Source: Pelagibacteraceae bacterium (lineage in GTDB: Bacteria; Pseudomonadota; Alphaproteobacteria; HIMB59; GCA-002718135). Taken from it: a stretch of 47,522 bases of DNA. Below the pieces are notes generated by a model. That model saw nothing but the letters and a program-made list of their open reading frames with translations, was not told the DNA's origin and searched no databases. Position 1 is the stretch's first letter, and each line of letters begins with the position of its first letter. Where the stretch lies: the NCBI GenBank assembly GCA_017639935.1, contig JAGFWP010000044.1:1-47522 (forward strand), written 5' to 3'. The position numbers were made by a program, and so were the translations under genes. Positions 1-8,840 of the stretch are shown piece after piece.

Positions 1-75
1 AATTAGAAATAAAGAACTTAAAAACTGGTTAAATTATATCTCAAATTAATTTTTTTTATTTAATAAAATAGTTAA

Positions 76-152
76 TGGCGCGCTCTGCAGGATTCGAACC
101 TGCGACCCTCGGTTTAGAAAACCGATGCTCTATCCAACTGAGCTAAGAGCGC
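76..152 (-). tRNA. tRNA-Arg (anticodon TCT)
   Basis: Read on the minus strand, this folds as a complete cloverleaf. The 7-bp acceptor stem GCGCTCT/AGAGCGC is followed by discriminator G and an encoded CCA. The anticodon loop TTTCTAA gives anticodon TCT, and the T-arm carries the canonical GGTTCGAATCC. It decodes AGA, a favoured arginine codon in AT-rich genomes. It lies downstream of the NDUFS4-like gene on the same strand. Confidence 0.97.
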
Positions 153-212
153 ATAAAATTGTTTTTATCACAAATAATGCTTTAAACTAGAGATTTTTAC
201 TTCTTAGTAATA

Positions 213-518
213 TTAATGTGTCCAAGGCTCTTTGCGATTTATATCAAAGTTTGATGCATAAGATTTGGGTTTTATTTTTTTAATTTTTGGCTCTTCAACA
301 TAAAATTGATAATTGCTATTTTTTGCCCAAGCTATTGCCTGTTCTTTTGTTTCAAAGAAAATTTTAATTTGATTTTGTGTATCAAGAGAGCTGTTCCATC
401 CCATTAATGAATCCTTAACGTTATCTACATCAGAAATATATTCTGCTAACCATTTTTTTGTTTTACCTAAACCTGATTGCATAGCAGTTTTGGATGGTTT
501 GTAAATTTTGATAGTCAT
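213..518 (-). CDS. NDUFS4-like accessory subunit of respiratory complex I (ETC complex I subunit family)
   Basis: This 101-residue protein matches the alphaproteobacterial/mitochondrial NDUFS4 family (18-kDa accessory subunit of NADH:ubiquinone oxidoreductase). The signature pieces are the start IYKPSKTAMQSG, the middle LMGWNSSLDTQNQ, the segment FETKEQAIAWA and the ending SYASNF...PWTH. Its length is typical for the bacterial form. In the family it sits on the peripheral arm near the NADH-oxidising module and stabilises it; no catalytic residues are expected. Its start overlaps the stop of the acyl-CoA dehydrogenase by four bases (ATGA), so it is probably translationally coupled to the beta-oxidation operon as its last gene. 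No other complex I gene is in the window. The family call is firm; any functional link to fatty-acid oxidation is inference from position. Confidence 0.9.
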   Translation of the reverse strand: MTIKIYKPSKTAMQSGLGKTKKWLAEYISDVDNVKDSLMGWNSSLDTQNQIKIFFETKEQAIAWAKNSNYQFYVEEPKIKKIKPKSYASNFDINRKEPWTH

Positions 519-2317
519 AAAGCAAAACCTGAATCAAAATATTTATCATCAAATTCATTATAATATTTTGCACCAGATAAAATGCTAGACATAAGAGATC
601 CTGTTTCTGGTAAAATTTTTGACATATAATATTTTCCTGACTCTATCTTGGCCTTGTAAAAACCTTCGGGATCTTCTTTTCCTTTATTATAAGAAATTTC
701 CGCATATTGTGTCCATACATAGCCTATTGCAACTAAAGAAAACATCTTTAGATAATCAGTGGCAGGACCCGCTGCTTCATCAGGATCATTCAAACCCTTT
801 AATGCAATGAAACTAGTAATTTGCTGAAGTCTTCCAAATGATTTAGCTAATGGTGGAATAAACTCACTCAAATTATAATTAAAACTATTTTTTTCTAAAT
901 ATTCTTTTACAACATGAAAAAAAGACTTTAACAAACGACCAGTATGCATTGGCATTTTTCGCCCTACTAGATCTAATGCTTGAATTCCATTTGTCCCTTC
1001 ATAAATAGGAGCTATCCTAGCATCTCTAACAAGTTGCTCTATTCCATGATCCCTAATATATCCATGACCACCATATATTTGAACGGCTAGACTGGAAGCT
1101 TCACAACCTACTTCAGTTGAAAATGATTTTAAAATAGGAGTCATTAATGCTATCCAATCATCGGAATGTTGTTTCTTAAACTTATCTTTTTCAATTCTAG
1201 AAATATCAACTTGCAAACCTGTCCAGGCCATAAGACCTCTTATTCCTTCTGTTAGTGTTTTAATTTTTAATAAATTTTTTCTTATCTCTGGATGAACTAA
1301 TATAGGATCAGCTGGTTTATCAGGATTTTTCGTTTCTTTTAAAGATCTCCCTTGCAAACGTTCTTTTGCATAATAAAGAGCTGATTGATAAGAAATTTCA
1401 GCCATACCTAATCCCTGAACACCCACCATCAATCTTGCACCATTCATCATAATGAACATTGCCTTCATACCTTTATGAAGATCGCCAACTAACCAGCCTT
1501 TTGCTTCGTTATAATGCATCACGCATGTCGGGCTTGCATTAATTCCCATTTTTTTTTCTATTGAACTGCATTCTAATGAATTTTTTTCACCCAAGTTCCC
1601 TTCTTCGTCAGGAATAATTTTAGGTACCACAAACATGCTTATCCCTTTAATTCCTTCAGGTGAATTTGGAGTTTTGGCTAAAACAAGATGTATTATGTTT
1701 TCTGATAAATCATGCTCTCCACAAGTGATAAAAATTTTTGTCCCAGTAATTTTATAAGAACCATTCGCTTGTGGGCTCGCCATAGTTTTAATTAAACCCA
1801 AATCTGTTCCACATTGCGGTTCCGTCAAATTCATAGTTCCGGTCCACTCCCCAGTTGACAATTTTGGCAAATACAAATCTTTTATTTCATTAGAAGCACT
1901 TTTTTCAATCGCGTCAATCGCGTTTGAAGTTAAGCCAGGATAAAGTCCGAAGGACATATTTGCTGAACTTATCATTTCATCTAAAAACATATTCACGAAG
2001 TATGGTAAATTTTGTCCTCCATATTTTTTCTCAACAGATATTCCTTGCCATCCATTTTCAACAAAATTTTTATATGCTTTTATAAATCCTTTTGGAGTTG
2101 CTACTTTACCTTTGTTAAAAATACAACCTTCTGAATCTGATGATTGGTTTATTGGAAGCAATTCTTCTTCACAAAATTTAGCTGCTTCATCTAAAATCAT
2201 TTCTAAATCACTTTGATCGATATCTGAATTGTTTAAAATTAAATCTGTCGTAGATGAATTTAGAAAATCTTTAATTAAGAATTTGTAATCTTTAAGTGGC
2301 GCTTTATAAACTTGCAT
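515..2317 (-). CDS. Acyl-CoA dehydrogenase (FAD), long form with C-terminal domain, FadE/DmdC-like
   Basis: At 600 residues this belongs to the long acyl-CoA dehydrogenase group that has an N-terminal extension (start MQVYKAPLKDYKF) and an extra C-terminal helical domain. It introduces the alpha,beta double bond into acyl-CoA using FAD and passes electrons to ETF. Visible features are the substrate/FAD segment MNLTEPQCGTDLG (about residue 165), ITCGEHDLSENIIHLVLAK, and YEGTNGIQALDLVGRK near residue 440, which holds the catalytic glutamate. The group includes both general acyl-CoA dehydrogenases and DmdC, which acts on methylmercaptopropionyl-CoA in DMSP demethylation. No other dmd gene is here and the neighbours are beta-oxidation genes, so a fatty acyl-CoA role is preferred. 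Its start directly follows the stop of the upstream HAD/hydratase gene (shared base). Confidence 0.9.
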   Translation of the reverse strand: MQVYKAPLKDYKFLIKDFLNSSTTDLILNNSDIDQSDLEMILDEAAKFCEEELLPINQSSDSEGCIFNKGKVATPKGFIKAYKNFVENGWQGISVEKKYGGQNLPYFVNMFLDEMISSANMSFGLYPGLTSNAIDAIEKSASNEIKDLYLPKLSTGEWTGTMNLTEPQCGTDLGLIKTMASPQANGSYKITGTKIFITCGEHDLSENIIHLVLAKTPNSPEGIKGISMFVVPKIIPDEEGNLGEKNSLECSSIEKKMGINASPTCVMHYNEAKGWLVGDLHKGMKAMFIMMNGARLMVGVQGLGMAEISYQSALYYAKERLQGRSLKETKNPDKPADPILVHPEIRKNLLKIKTLTEGIRGLMAWTGLQVDISRIEKDKFKKQHSDDWIALMTPILKSFSTEVGCEASSLAVQIYGGHGYIRDHGIEQLVRDARIAPIYEGTNGIQALDLVGRKMPMHTGRLLKSFFHVVKEYLEKNSFNYNLSEFIPPLAKSFGRLQQITSFIALKGLNDPDEAAGPATDYLKMFSLVAIGYVWTQYAEISYNKGKEDPEGFYKAKIESGKYYMSKILPETGSLMSSILSGAKYYNEFDDKYFDSGFAL

Positions 2318-4626
2318 TAATTTCTTAAATACTTACCCGTTTCGAGTATGTGTTCTAATCTTTCTATTGTTAAGTTTTCTTTCATTAAATTATAAATAGC
2401 ATCTTTTTCTAATTTTAATATATTTTCTTCCAATAATTCCTTTGTAATATCAGTGTCTCCTCCTGATAAAACATAAGCAATTTTTTCACCAATAAATTTA
2501 TCATACTGAGAAATAGCTCCGTTTGATTTCATATTCTCTAATGACAATTTAATTGCCGAAAGTGCCGTTCTACCAGGAAGACAATAAATATTTTTTTCCG
2601 GAATTTTGTAATTTTTTGACATTTCTATAGCTTTCATTTTTGCGTCAAACAGTAAGCGGTTTCTATTCATGGTGATTCCATCTGTCTCTTTTAATAAGCC
2701 AATTTTCTTAGCTTCATGTGCCGAAGTAGATACTTTTGCCATCCCTATTAATTCAAAAGTTTTAATAATTGCAGGCATAGGGCCTTTTGGAATCTTTTTA
2801 TTTGAGGAAAATCTTGATAACAATTCCTTACACCCTCCCCAGGCCGGAAGAATTCCTAATGCGGCTTCTGTCAATCCAATATATGATTCTATGTGTGCTT
2901 GAACATAATTGGAGTGTAAAATAATTTCACATCCACCGCCAAGGGCTAAGTTAAAAGGAGCCGCTATAACAGGGAACTTAGAGTATTTTAATTTAGAATA
3001 AACTTCCTGACCTTTAAGCAGTATGTTTTTTTCAACTTCTTTATCCAAGCCAATATTGCCTAAAAACAACGCTTCACCTAAATTAGCACCTGCAGAAAAA
3101 AATTCTCCTTCATTATAAATGATCATTGCTTTGAAAGAAGATGTAACAATGTCAATACATTGATTCAAGAATTCCATAGTCGCCATATCAAGAGTATTAC
3201 TTTTGCTATGTATCTCAAAAACAGTTATTTGATCTCCTATGTCCCACAAACTAGCAGTAGAAATTTTCTTTAAAGGCTTATTGGTCTTTTTAATGTCAGT
3301 TAACAATAAAACCCCCTTCAATCTATTAAGGGTTGCATATTTTTTTGACACAAAATCAAAATATTTGATTTGATTAGATTCAAGTTGATAAAATTTATTT
3401 TCACCTATGTCATTTAAAATACTTGGAATTGTTTTTTTTGAATCTTTTAGTTTTTCTATTAAAAAAGAAACTCCTATTTTATCGATAATTTCAAATGGAC
3501 CTAATTGCCAACCAAATCCATTTTTCATAGCTTCGTCTATGGAATTTATATCAAGAGAAATTTCTTCAGCAATGGTTAAAACATAATAAAGAACTTCTGA
3601 TAAGACATTCCAGGCATATTTGGAAAACTTATCATCTTTATCCAAGAATTTTTTCAAATTTTTATTTATAATTTTGGGTTTTGAACATATTTGATATTCA
3701 CGTGTACTTAAGTCAAGAGAGTGTTTAATTTTTTTATTATTTATATTTATTAATTTATAAAACCCCCCATCCCCTTTCCGCCCAATCATTTTATTTTCAA
3801 GCATAAATTGAAATATTTCAGGTGTTTTATGAACAGAATGGTAGTAATCACTCTTTGGAATATTTAATAATAATGATTTCACTACAGGAGGTATTAAATC
3901 CAAACCCACAACATCAATTAATCCAAAAACTCCAGTCATGGGTACTTTAAAGGTGTTCATTATAGTCGAATCAGCCTCTTCAACAGTTAAACCAGATTTA
4001 ATAGCCTCAACTGCTGCTCGTTCGATCCAAAATATCCCTATACGGTTTCCAATAAATCCAGGAGTGTCTTTAGTTTCAATAACAGTTTTGCCTAGATTAA
4101 TATCACAAAAATCATTTATCTTTTTAACAATTCCATTATCTGTATCATCTGATTTTACAATTTCTAATAATTTAAGGTATCTTGGGGGGTTAAAAAAATG
4201 GGTGATCAGAAAATTTTTTTTAAATTTATTTGATAATCCTTCTGATAATAATTTAATGGGTATTGTAGAAGTATTGGAGGAAACTATTAAATCATCCTGC
4301 ATAATTTCATCAATTTTTTTATATAAATTTTTTTTAATTTCCAAATTCTCTATTATAACTTCGATCACCCATTCACTTTCATTAATGACATCTAAGTTTT
4401 CATCTATGTTTCCTATTTTAATAAGTTTTAAGTTAGATTTAAGTGTAAGTGGGCTTGGTTTTATTTTAGTTAATTTATTTAGTGCAAGATCAGCTAAATG
4501 ATTTTTATTTTCGTGTTTCTTATCAGCTATATCAAGAAGATTAACCTTACAACCGGCATTAGCTAAATGAGCTGCTATCGCAGAACCCATTAATCCTGAG
4601 CCAATAACCGTTATATTATTAAACAT
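2317..4626 (-). CDS. Fused 3-hydroxyacyl-CoA dehydrogenase / enoyl-CoA hydratase (FadN-type domain order)
   Basis: This is a 769-residue bifunctional beta-oxidation enzyme. The N-terminal Rossmann motif GSGLMGSAIAAHLANAG (residues 9-25) binds NAD+. The hydroxyacyl-CoA dehydrogenase core follows, with SSNTSTIPI and THFFNPPRYLKLLEIV (about 120-160). The crotonase domain lies at the C-terminal end, with an oxyanion-type FFSAGANLGEAL near 510 and NLALGGGCEIIL near 560. This dehydrogenase-first order is that of Bacillus FadN; E. coli FadB has the hydratase first. It hydrates trans-2-enoyl-CoA and oxidises 3-hydroxyacyl-CoA. It is flanked by thiolase and acyl-CoA dehydrogenase with one-base overlaps, giving a compact beta-oxidation unit like the fadNAE operon. 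Chain-length preference cannot be read from the sequence. Confidence 0.93.
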   Translation of the reverse strand: MFNNITVIGSGLMGSAIAAHLANAGCKVNLLDIADKKHENKNHLADLALNKLTKIKPSPLTLKSNLKLIKIGNIDENLDVINESEWVIEVIIENLEIKKNLYKKIDEIMQDDLIVSSNTSTIPIKLLSEGLSNKFKKNFLITHFFNPPRYLKLLEIVKSDDTDNGIVKKINDFCDINLGKTVIETKDTPGFIGNRIGIFWIERAAVEAIKSGLTVEEADSTIMNTFKVPMTGVFGLIDVVGLDLIPPVVKSLLLNIPKSDYYHSVHKTPEIFQFMLENKMIGRKGDGGFYKLININNKKIKHSLDLSTREYQICSKPKIINKNLKKFLDKDDKFSKYAWNVLSEVLYYVLTIAEEISLDINSIDEAMKNGFGWQLGPFEIIDKIGVSFLIEKLKDSKKTIPSILNDIGENKFYQLESNQIKYFDFVSKKYATLNRLKGVLLLTDIKKTNKPLKKISTASLWDIGDQITVFEIHSKSNTLDMATMEFLNQCIDIVTSSFKAMIIYNEGEFFSAGANLGEALFLGNIGLDKEVEKNILLKGQEVYSKLKYSKFPVIAAPFNLALGGGCEIILHSNYVQAHIESYIGLTEAALGILPAWGGCKELLSRFSSNKKIPKGPMPAIIKTFELIGMAKVSTSAHEAKKIGLLKETDGITMNRNRLLFDAKMKAIEMSKNYKIPEKNIYCLPGRTALSAIKLSLENMKSNGAISQYDKFIGEKIAYVLSGGDTDITKELLEENILKLEKDAIYNLMKENLTIERLEHILETGKYLRN

Positions 4627-5753
4627 TAATTTACGGATTCAAGAACCGTAGCTATGCCCTGCCCCAAACCAATACATTGGGTAGATAGGGCATATTTCTT
4701 ATTTTCTCTCCTTAATAGCTCAGCAGCCTTTCCTATAATTCTTGCACCAGTTGCGCCCAAGGGGTGTCCTAAGGCAATAGCGCCACCATCTAAATTTACT
4801 TTTTTTTCATCAATATTTAAATCTCTTATGCAAGCTAAAGATTGGGAAGCAAAAGCTTCATTTAATTCTATTATATCAATATCTTTTATTGTTAATCCTG
4901 CCCTTTTAAGAGCTTTTTCAGATGCACCTATAGGTCCTAATCCCATCACTTCAGGGGCGCAACCTTGAACAGCCGTGGAAACAATCCTTGCTAAAATATC
5001 AAGTTTATTTTCTTTGGCATAATCTTCATCACAAATTAACGTAGCAGCAGCACCATCAGTAAGTGGTGAGGCTGTGCCTGGAGTAATTGTTCCTTTCTCA
5101 TCAAATGCAAGTTTTAGTCCATTTAAAACTTCTTGATTTGTTGAAGGTCTTATTCCTTCGTCTTTTGAACAACCAATAATCGATGTAATTTCATTATCAA
5201 AATTACCTTTTGTTTCAGCTTCTGAGGCTTTTTGATGACTTGAGATTGCAAATTCTTGTTGGACCTCTCTTGTTAACTGGTATTTTTTTGCTACATTTTC
5301 CGCAGTTATTCCCATTGATAAATAAACATTGGGATTGTCATCTAATAACTTAGGATGTGGCATAGGGTTAAAACCGAGCATTGGCACTCTGGTCATGCTT
5401 TCAACTCCACAGCATATAAAAGCTTTACCTGCCTGCATTGCTATAGCTCCAGCGCCAATATGGATAGATTGCATAGAAGATCCGCACCATCTATTTACTG
5501 TCATACCAGCGGTGTTTATTTTCATTCCAGTCATAAATGTAACAATTTTTCCAATATTAAATCCCTGTTCGCCTTCAGGAAAAGCACATCCAGCAATAAT
5601 GTCTTCAATATCTTCTGGATTAATTTTTGTTTTAGAAACAAGATCTTTTATTACTTCTGATAATATGTCTTCAGGTCTAACGCTCACTAATTTGCCTTTA
5701 TTAGCTATCGTAAAGGGCGATCTTGAATATCCTGCTATTACAGCTTTAGCCAT
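4626..5753 (-). CDS. fadA: Thiolase (acetyl-CoA C-acyltransferase)
   Basis: A 375-residue thiolase II family enzyme that cleaves 3-ketoacyl-CoA with CoA to release acetyl-CoA. The nucleophilic cysteine is C90 in NRWCGSSMQS. The motif NEAFASQSLA, the histidine motif GGAIALGHPLGATGAR and the second cysteine motif STQCIGLGQG are all intact, so it should be active. It is shorter than average (about 390 residues) but all conserved blocks are present. It overlaps the ligase gene upstream by 8 bases and abuts the HAD/hydratase downstream. A biosynthetic acetoacetyl-CoA thiolase role is possible by homology, but the operon argues for beta-oxidation. Confidence 0.93.
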   Translation of the reverse strand: MAKAVIAGYSRSPFTIANKGKLVSVRPEDILSEVIKDLVSKTKINPEDIEDIIAGCAFPEGEQGFNIGKIVTFMTGMKINTAGMTVNRWCGSSMQSIHIGAGAIAMQAGKAFICCGVESMTRVPMLGFNPMPHPKLLDDNPNVYLSMGITAENVAKKYQLTREVQQEFAISSHQKASEAETKGNFDNEITSIIGCSKDEGIRPSTNQEVLNGLKLAFDEKGTITPGTASPLTDGAAATLICDEDYAKENKLDILARIVSTAVQGCAPEVMGLGPIGASEKALKRAGLTIKDIDIIELNEAFASQSLACIRDLNIDEKKVNLDGGAIALGHPLGATGARIIGKAAELLRRENKKYALSTQCIGLGQGIATVLESVN

Positions 5754-7431
5754 TATTTCTTTTCCTTAGCACTCTTCTTAAAATTTTTCCTACATTGGAT
5801 TTTGGAATTTCATCTATAAATTCAACAAATTTTGGAATCTTATATCCAGTTAAGTATTTTTTACAATGATCAATCACCTCTTCTACATTTAAATTTTTCC
5901 CAGGAACTTTCGATATAAATAATTTTATATTTTCATTACCATCGCCATTTTTTACGCCGATACATCCAGCTTCAAATATTTTTTCATTCATCATAGCAAT
6001 TTCTTCAATTTCATTTGGATAAACATTAAAGCCAGAAACAATGATCATATCTTTTTTTCTATCTACTATTTTCGTATAACCTTCTTCATTCATAACCCCA
6101 ACATCGCCAGTTTTAAACCATCCTTCTGAAGTCATAACGTTACTTGTCTCTTCCGCATTATTCCAATAGCCTTTCATTACCTGAGGTCCACGAATGCAAA
6201 TTTCACCTGGCTCATTAAAATTAAGATGCTTCCCTTCATCATCTTGAATCGATATTTCTGTAGAAGGTAATGGCAAGCCTAAACTATCACTAAATCTATC
6301 AACCCCTCCAATGGGATCAATAGAAGCCGCGGGAGATGTCTCAGACAAGCCATAACCTACGCTCAAAACATTTCCGGTAACAGATTGCCATTCTTCCGCA
6401 ACTTTTTTTTGAACCTGCATTCCGCCAGCCAAGGAAATTCTCAATTTACTAAAATCGCAATTTTTAAAGTTGCTATCAATTAACAGTTTGTTAAACAACG
6501 TATTTACCCCACTAATGAAGGTAAATTTGTGTTTTTTTAATTCTTTTACAAAAGATTTAATATCTCTGGGATTAGTAATAAGAATATTATTTGCACCAAA
6601 ATTAAAAAAAGTGAGTGAATTACAAGTCAGCGCAAATATATGATACAAGGGTAAGGCGCAGATAGCAACGTCTTCTCCATATTTTAAATGTGGTCCAAGC
6701 CATTCCTTAACCTGCAAAACATTTGATAAAATATTTTTATGTGTCAACATTGCTGCTTTTATAGTTCCTGATGTCCCGCCCGTATATTGTAAAAAAGCAA
6801 CATCATCTAATTCACTTGATATTTTTTGTATTTCATATTTATGATTATTTTCTATGATTTTTGAAAATGTATAAAATTTATCAATTTTATAATCTGGAAC
6901 CATTTTTTTAATTTTTCTTAGGACAAAGTTAATAAGCAAACCTTTTACTCCCAACAATTCACCAGCAGATGTTATAATGATGTTTTTCACAGAGGTTTTG
7001 TGCTTAATTTTTTCAATCAAATGAGCAAAGCTTTCTAAAATGATTATAGTTTCTGATTTAGAATTTATAAGCTGTGTTTCTAACTCTCTTGAAGTATAAA
7101 GGGGATTAATATTTTCAACAATCAGTCCTGCTTTTAAAATTCCAAAAGTACTTATTGGATATTGTAAAATATTGGGCATCATAATTGCTACGCGAGAGCC
7201 TTTTATTAGATTTAATTCATTTTGAAGAAAAGAGGCTAAATTTGAAGATTTTTCATAAATTTCTTTGAAAGTAAGTGATACGCCAAAATTAGTAAAAGCT
7301 TTATTTGAACTGAAACGATCACATGTTTTATCAATCATATCTACCAAGGATGAATATTCATCAAAATTGATATTTGATGAGACGCCCTTAGGGTAATTTT
7401 TTAACCAGGGTTTATTGTGATTTAAGTTCAT
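5746..7431 (-). CDS. fadD: Long-chain fatty acid--CoA ligase (AMP-forming)
   Basis: This 561-residue ANL-superfamily ligase activates fatty acids with ATP and CoA. The ATP-binding P-loop YTGGTSGTIKAAMLTHKN is near residue 217. Also present are GYGLSETSPA, the hinge region GWFKTGDVGVMNEEGY, DRKKDMIIVSGFNVYPNEIE and the C-terminal catalytic lysine in PKSNVGKILRRVL. The N-terminal opening (HNKPWLKNYPKGV) and the FNVYPNEIE block are typical of FadD. It is the first gene of the five-gene beta-oxidation operon. Its 72-base upstream region carries an FNR/FixK-like dyad but no clear Shine-Dalgarno near the ATG. Very likely correct as a fatty acyl-CoA synthetase; chain length is unknown. Confidence 0.93.
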   Translation of the reverse strand: MNLNHNKPWLKNYPKGVSSNINFDEYSSLVDMIDKTCDRFSSNKAFTNFGVSLTFKEIYEKSSNLASFLQNELNLIKGSRVAIMMPNILQYPISTFGILKAGLIVENINPLYTSRELETQLINSKSETIIILESFAHLIEKIKHKTSVKNIIITSAGELLGVKGLLINFVLRKIKKMVPDYKIDKFYTFSKIIENNHKYEIQKISSELDDVAFLQYTGGTSGTIKAAMLTHKNILSNVLQVKEWLGPHLKYGEDVAICALPLYHIFALTCNSLTFFNFGANNILITNPRDIKSFVKELKKHKFTFISGVNTLFNKLLIDSNFKNCDFSKLRISLAGGMQVQKKVAEEWQSVTGNVLSVGYGLSETSPAASIDPIGGVDRFSDSLGLPLPSTEISIQDDEGKHLNFNEPGEICIRGPQVMKGYWNNAEETSNVMTSEGWFKTGDVGVMNEEGYTKIVDRKKDMIIVSGFNVYPNEIEEIAMMNEKIFEAGCIGVKNGDGNENIKLFISKVPGKNLNVEEVIDHCKKYLTGYKIPKFVEFIDEIPKSNVGKILRRVLRKRNNG

Positions 7432-7485
7432 TATTATTATGAAATATTTATTTTTTCCTCATAACAAAATATTTATTACGTTGAA

Positions 7486-7499
7486 TTGACATAGATCAA
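7486..7499. promoter_or_regulatory. FNR/FixK-like dyad upstream of the beta-oxidation operon
   Basis: On the minus strand the 14-mer TTGATCTATGTCAA has half-sites TTGAT and GTCAA separated by four bases. This is the spacing and consensus of FNR/FixK/Dnr-family sites (TTGAT-N4-RTCAA). It lies in the 72-base gap between the SDR stop and the fadD-like start, with its centre about 61 bases before the ATG. A start site around 7451 would place the dyad near -41.5, the usual activator position. No good -10 hexamer is obvious, and no FNR-type regulator gene is in the window. The match is seen directly; its function is inference. Confidence 0.45.
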
Positions 7500-7503
7500 A
7501 ACA

Positions 7504-8325
7504 TTAATCCAAATACAAATCTTCAAAGAGTTTTGATCCGGGCTTGACTGCATATTTATCTAAATCTTCTTCACCTTCTGCTTTTAATACATTTTCATCA
7601 ATAAAAAAGTTTCCGGTACATTCTTTAGAATTTTTTGATAAAATGACATAAGCTGCATCTGAGACTATGTCAGGTTTTCGACATTGTTCTGGTGTAACAA
7701 AACCTCCAAGCATTTGTATCGCCGCAGTATTAATTGCTGTTTTAGTCCAAAGAGAATTTACAGCGATATTATATTTTTTAAATTCACTGGACATACCTAA
7801 GGTGCACATGCTCATTCCGTATTTGGCCATAGTATAAGCTGTGAAATTTTCAAACCATTTTGGTTTTAGATTGATCGGAGGACTAAGATTGAGAATATGG
7901 GGATTTGATGATTTTTTTAAAAAAGGAAGACATGCTCTAGAACATAAATATGTCCCTCTGACATTAATATCATGCATCAGATCATATCTTTTCATAGGTA
8001 ATGTTTCACTATTAAATAAATTAATAGCACTCGCGTTATTAACTAATATATCAATTGAACCAAAATTATTGATTATTTCTTCCACCGCCTTTTCTACTTG
8101 TCCATCAATTCTTATATCTGTTTTAATGGGCAATGCTTTAACTCCCAATTCCTCGATTTCTTTTGCCGCTGTAAATATAGTGCCGGGCAATTTTGGATGG
8201 GGAGCATCAGTTTTTGCTAAAATCGCTATATTAGCACCATCTTTTGCTAATTTTTTAGCTATTGATAATCCAATTCCCCTGCTGCCACCAGTAATGATAG
8301 CATTCTTATTATTTAATTTACCCAT
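7504..8325 (-). CDS. HSDL2-like short-chain dehydrogenase/reductase
   Basis: A 273-residue SDR. The cofactor motif TGGSRGIG is at residues 13-20, and NNASAINLF and the catalytic YTMAK (about 163-167) are intact. The segment APHPKLPGTIFTAAKEIEELG is diagnostic for the HSDL2 (hydroxysteroid dehydrogenase-like 2) subgroup, which in eukaryotes is peroxisomal/mitochondrial and linked to fatty-acid metabolism. The eukaryotic C-terminal SCP2 lipid-transfer domain is absent, as in other bacterial members. Its start overlaps the apt stop by one base, so it is co-transcribed with apt, and it precedes the beta-oxidation operon. The substrate is not known for this subgroup; a lipid or acyl-CoA intermediate is suggested by the neighbours. 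Confidence 0.85.
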   Translation of the reverse strand: MGKLNNKNAIITGGSRGIGLSIAKKLAKDGANIAILAKTDAPHPKLPGTIFTAAKEIEELGVKALPIKTDIRIDGQVEKAVEEIINNFGSIDILVNNASAINLFNSETLPMKRYDLMHDINVRGTYLCSRACLPFLKKSSNPHILNLSPPINLKPKWFENFTAYTMAKYGMSMCTLGMSSEFKKYNIAVNSLWTKTAINTAAIQMLGGFVTPEQCRKPDIVSDAAYVILSKNSKECTGNFFIDENVLKAEGEEDLDKYAVKPGSKLFEDLYLD

Positions 8326-8840
8326 TAAAATTCCATTAATGAATGAATTTTGATGCTTTTGGACATTAATTTTTGATCACCTTTTAATTCTGGAAGATTG
8401 ATTATAAAGCCTGCCCCAACTATGTTCATATTTTCAAATTTATTAATGAGCTCAATGGCCGCTAATGCAGTACCTCCAGTAGCTAAAAGATCATCTATTA
8501 TTAAAACATTTGTATGGTCATTTAAAGCATCTTTATGAACATGCATTTCTGTAGAGCCATATTCAAGGGTGTAAGAAACTTTATAAGTTTCTCCAGGGAG
8601 CTTATCAGGCTTTCGAAAGGGTATGAATGCCGTATGGAGTTTATAGGCTATTGCTCCTGCCATAATAAATCCACGAGATTCAATACTAACAATGGCGTCT
8701 ATATTTTCATTTTTCCAAGGTTCGGTCATTTGATCGATTACTTTTTCAAAATGTTTAGAATTTTGAAGTAAGGTTGTAATATCTCTAAATTGAATGCCTT
8801 TTACGGGATAGTCTAAAATTGTTCTTACAAATTCTTTCAT
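8325..8840 (-). CDS. apt: Adenine phosphoribosyltransferase
   Basis: A 171-residue type I phosphoribosyltransferase that salvages adenine to AMP using PRPP. The PRPP-binding motif VLIIDDLLATGGTA lies at about 112-125. The N-terminal YPVKGIQFRDITTLLQN, the IESRGFIMAG block and FIPFRKPDKLPGE are typical of Apt, and the length is the family norm. It overlaps the upstream phosphatase-like gene by four bases and the downstream SDR by one base, so all three probably form one transcript. Confidence 0.95.
   Translation of the reverse strand: MKEFVRTILDYPVKGIQFRDITTLLQNSKHFEKVIDQMTEPWKNENIDAIVSIESRGFIMAGAIAYKLHTAFIPFRKPDKLPGETYKVSYTLEYGSTEMHVHKDALNDHTNVLIIDDLLATGGTALAAIELINKFENMNIVGAGFIINLPELKGDQKLMSKSIKIHSLMEF

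Noticed and set aside
1-49. Possible 3' end of a plus-strand gene (frame 2, reading IRNKELKNWLNYISN then TAA)
   Set aside because: Only 15 codons are visible, with no motif. It cannot be told apart from a random open stretch at the window edge.
515-2317. DmdC (DMSP pathway) identity for the long acyl-CoA dehydrogenase
   Set aside because: Family resemblance alone does not separate DmdC from FadE-like enzymes, and no dmdA, dmdB or dmdD is nearby.
3938-4501. Plus-strand ORF of 187 aa inside the FadN-like gene, and similar long antisense ORFs (5329-5769, 7841-8353, 13160-13453)
   Set aside because: They are shadows on the opposite strand of confident genes. They show no domain and no ribosome site, and their amino-acid composition is distorted.
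7432-7460. GAGGAAAAAA upstream of fadD as its Shine-Dalgarno
   Set aside because: It lies over 20 bases before the ATG, too far for normal use, and the alternative ATG beside it is closed by a stop after three codons.
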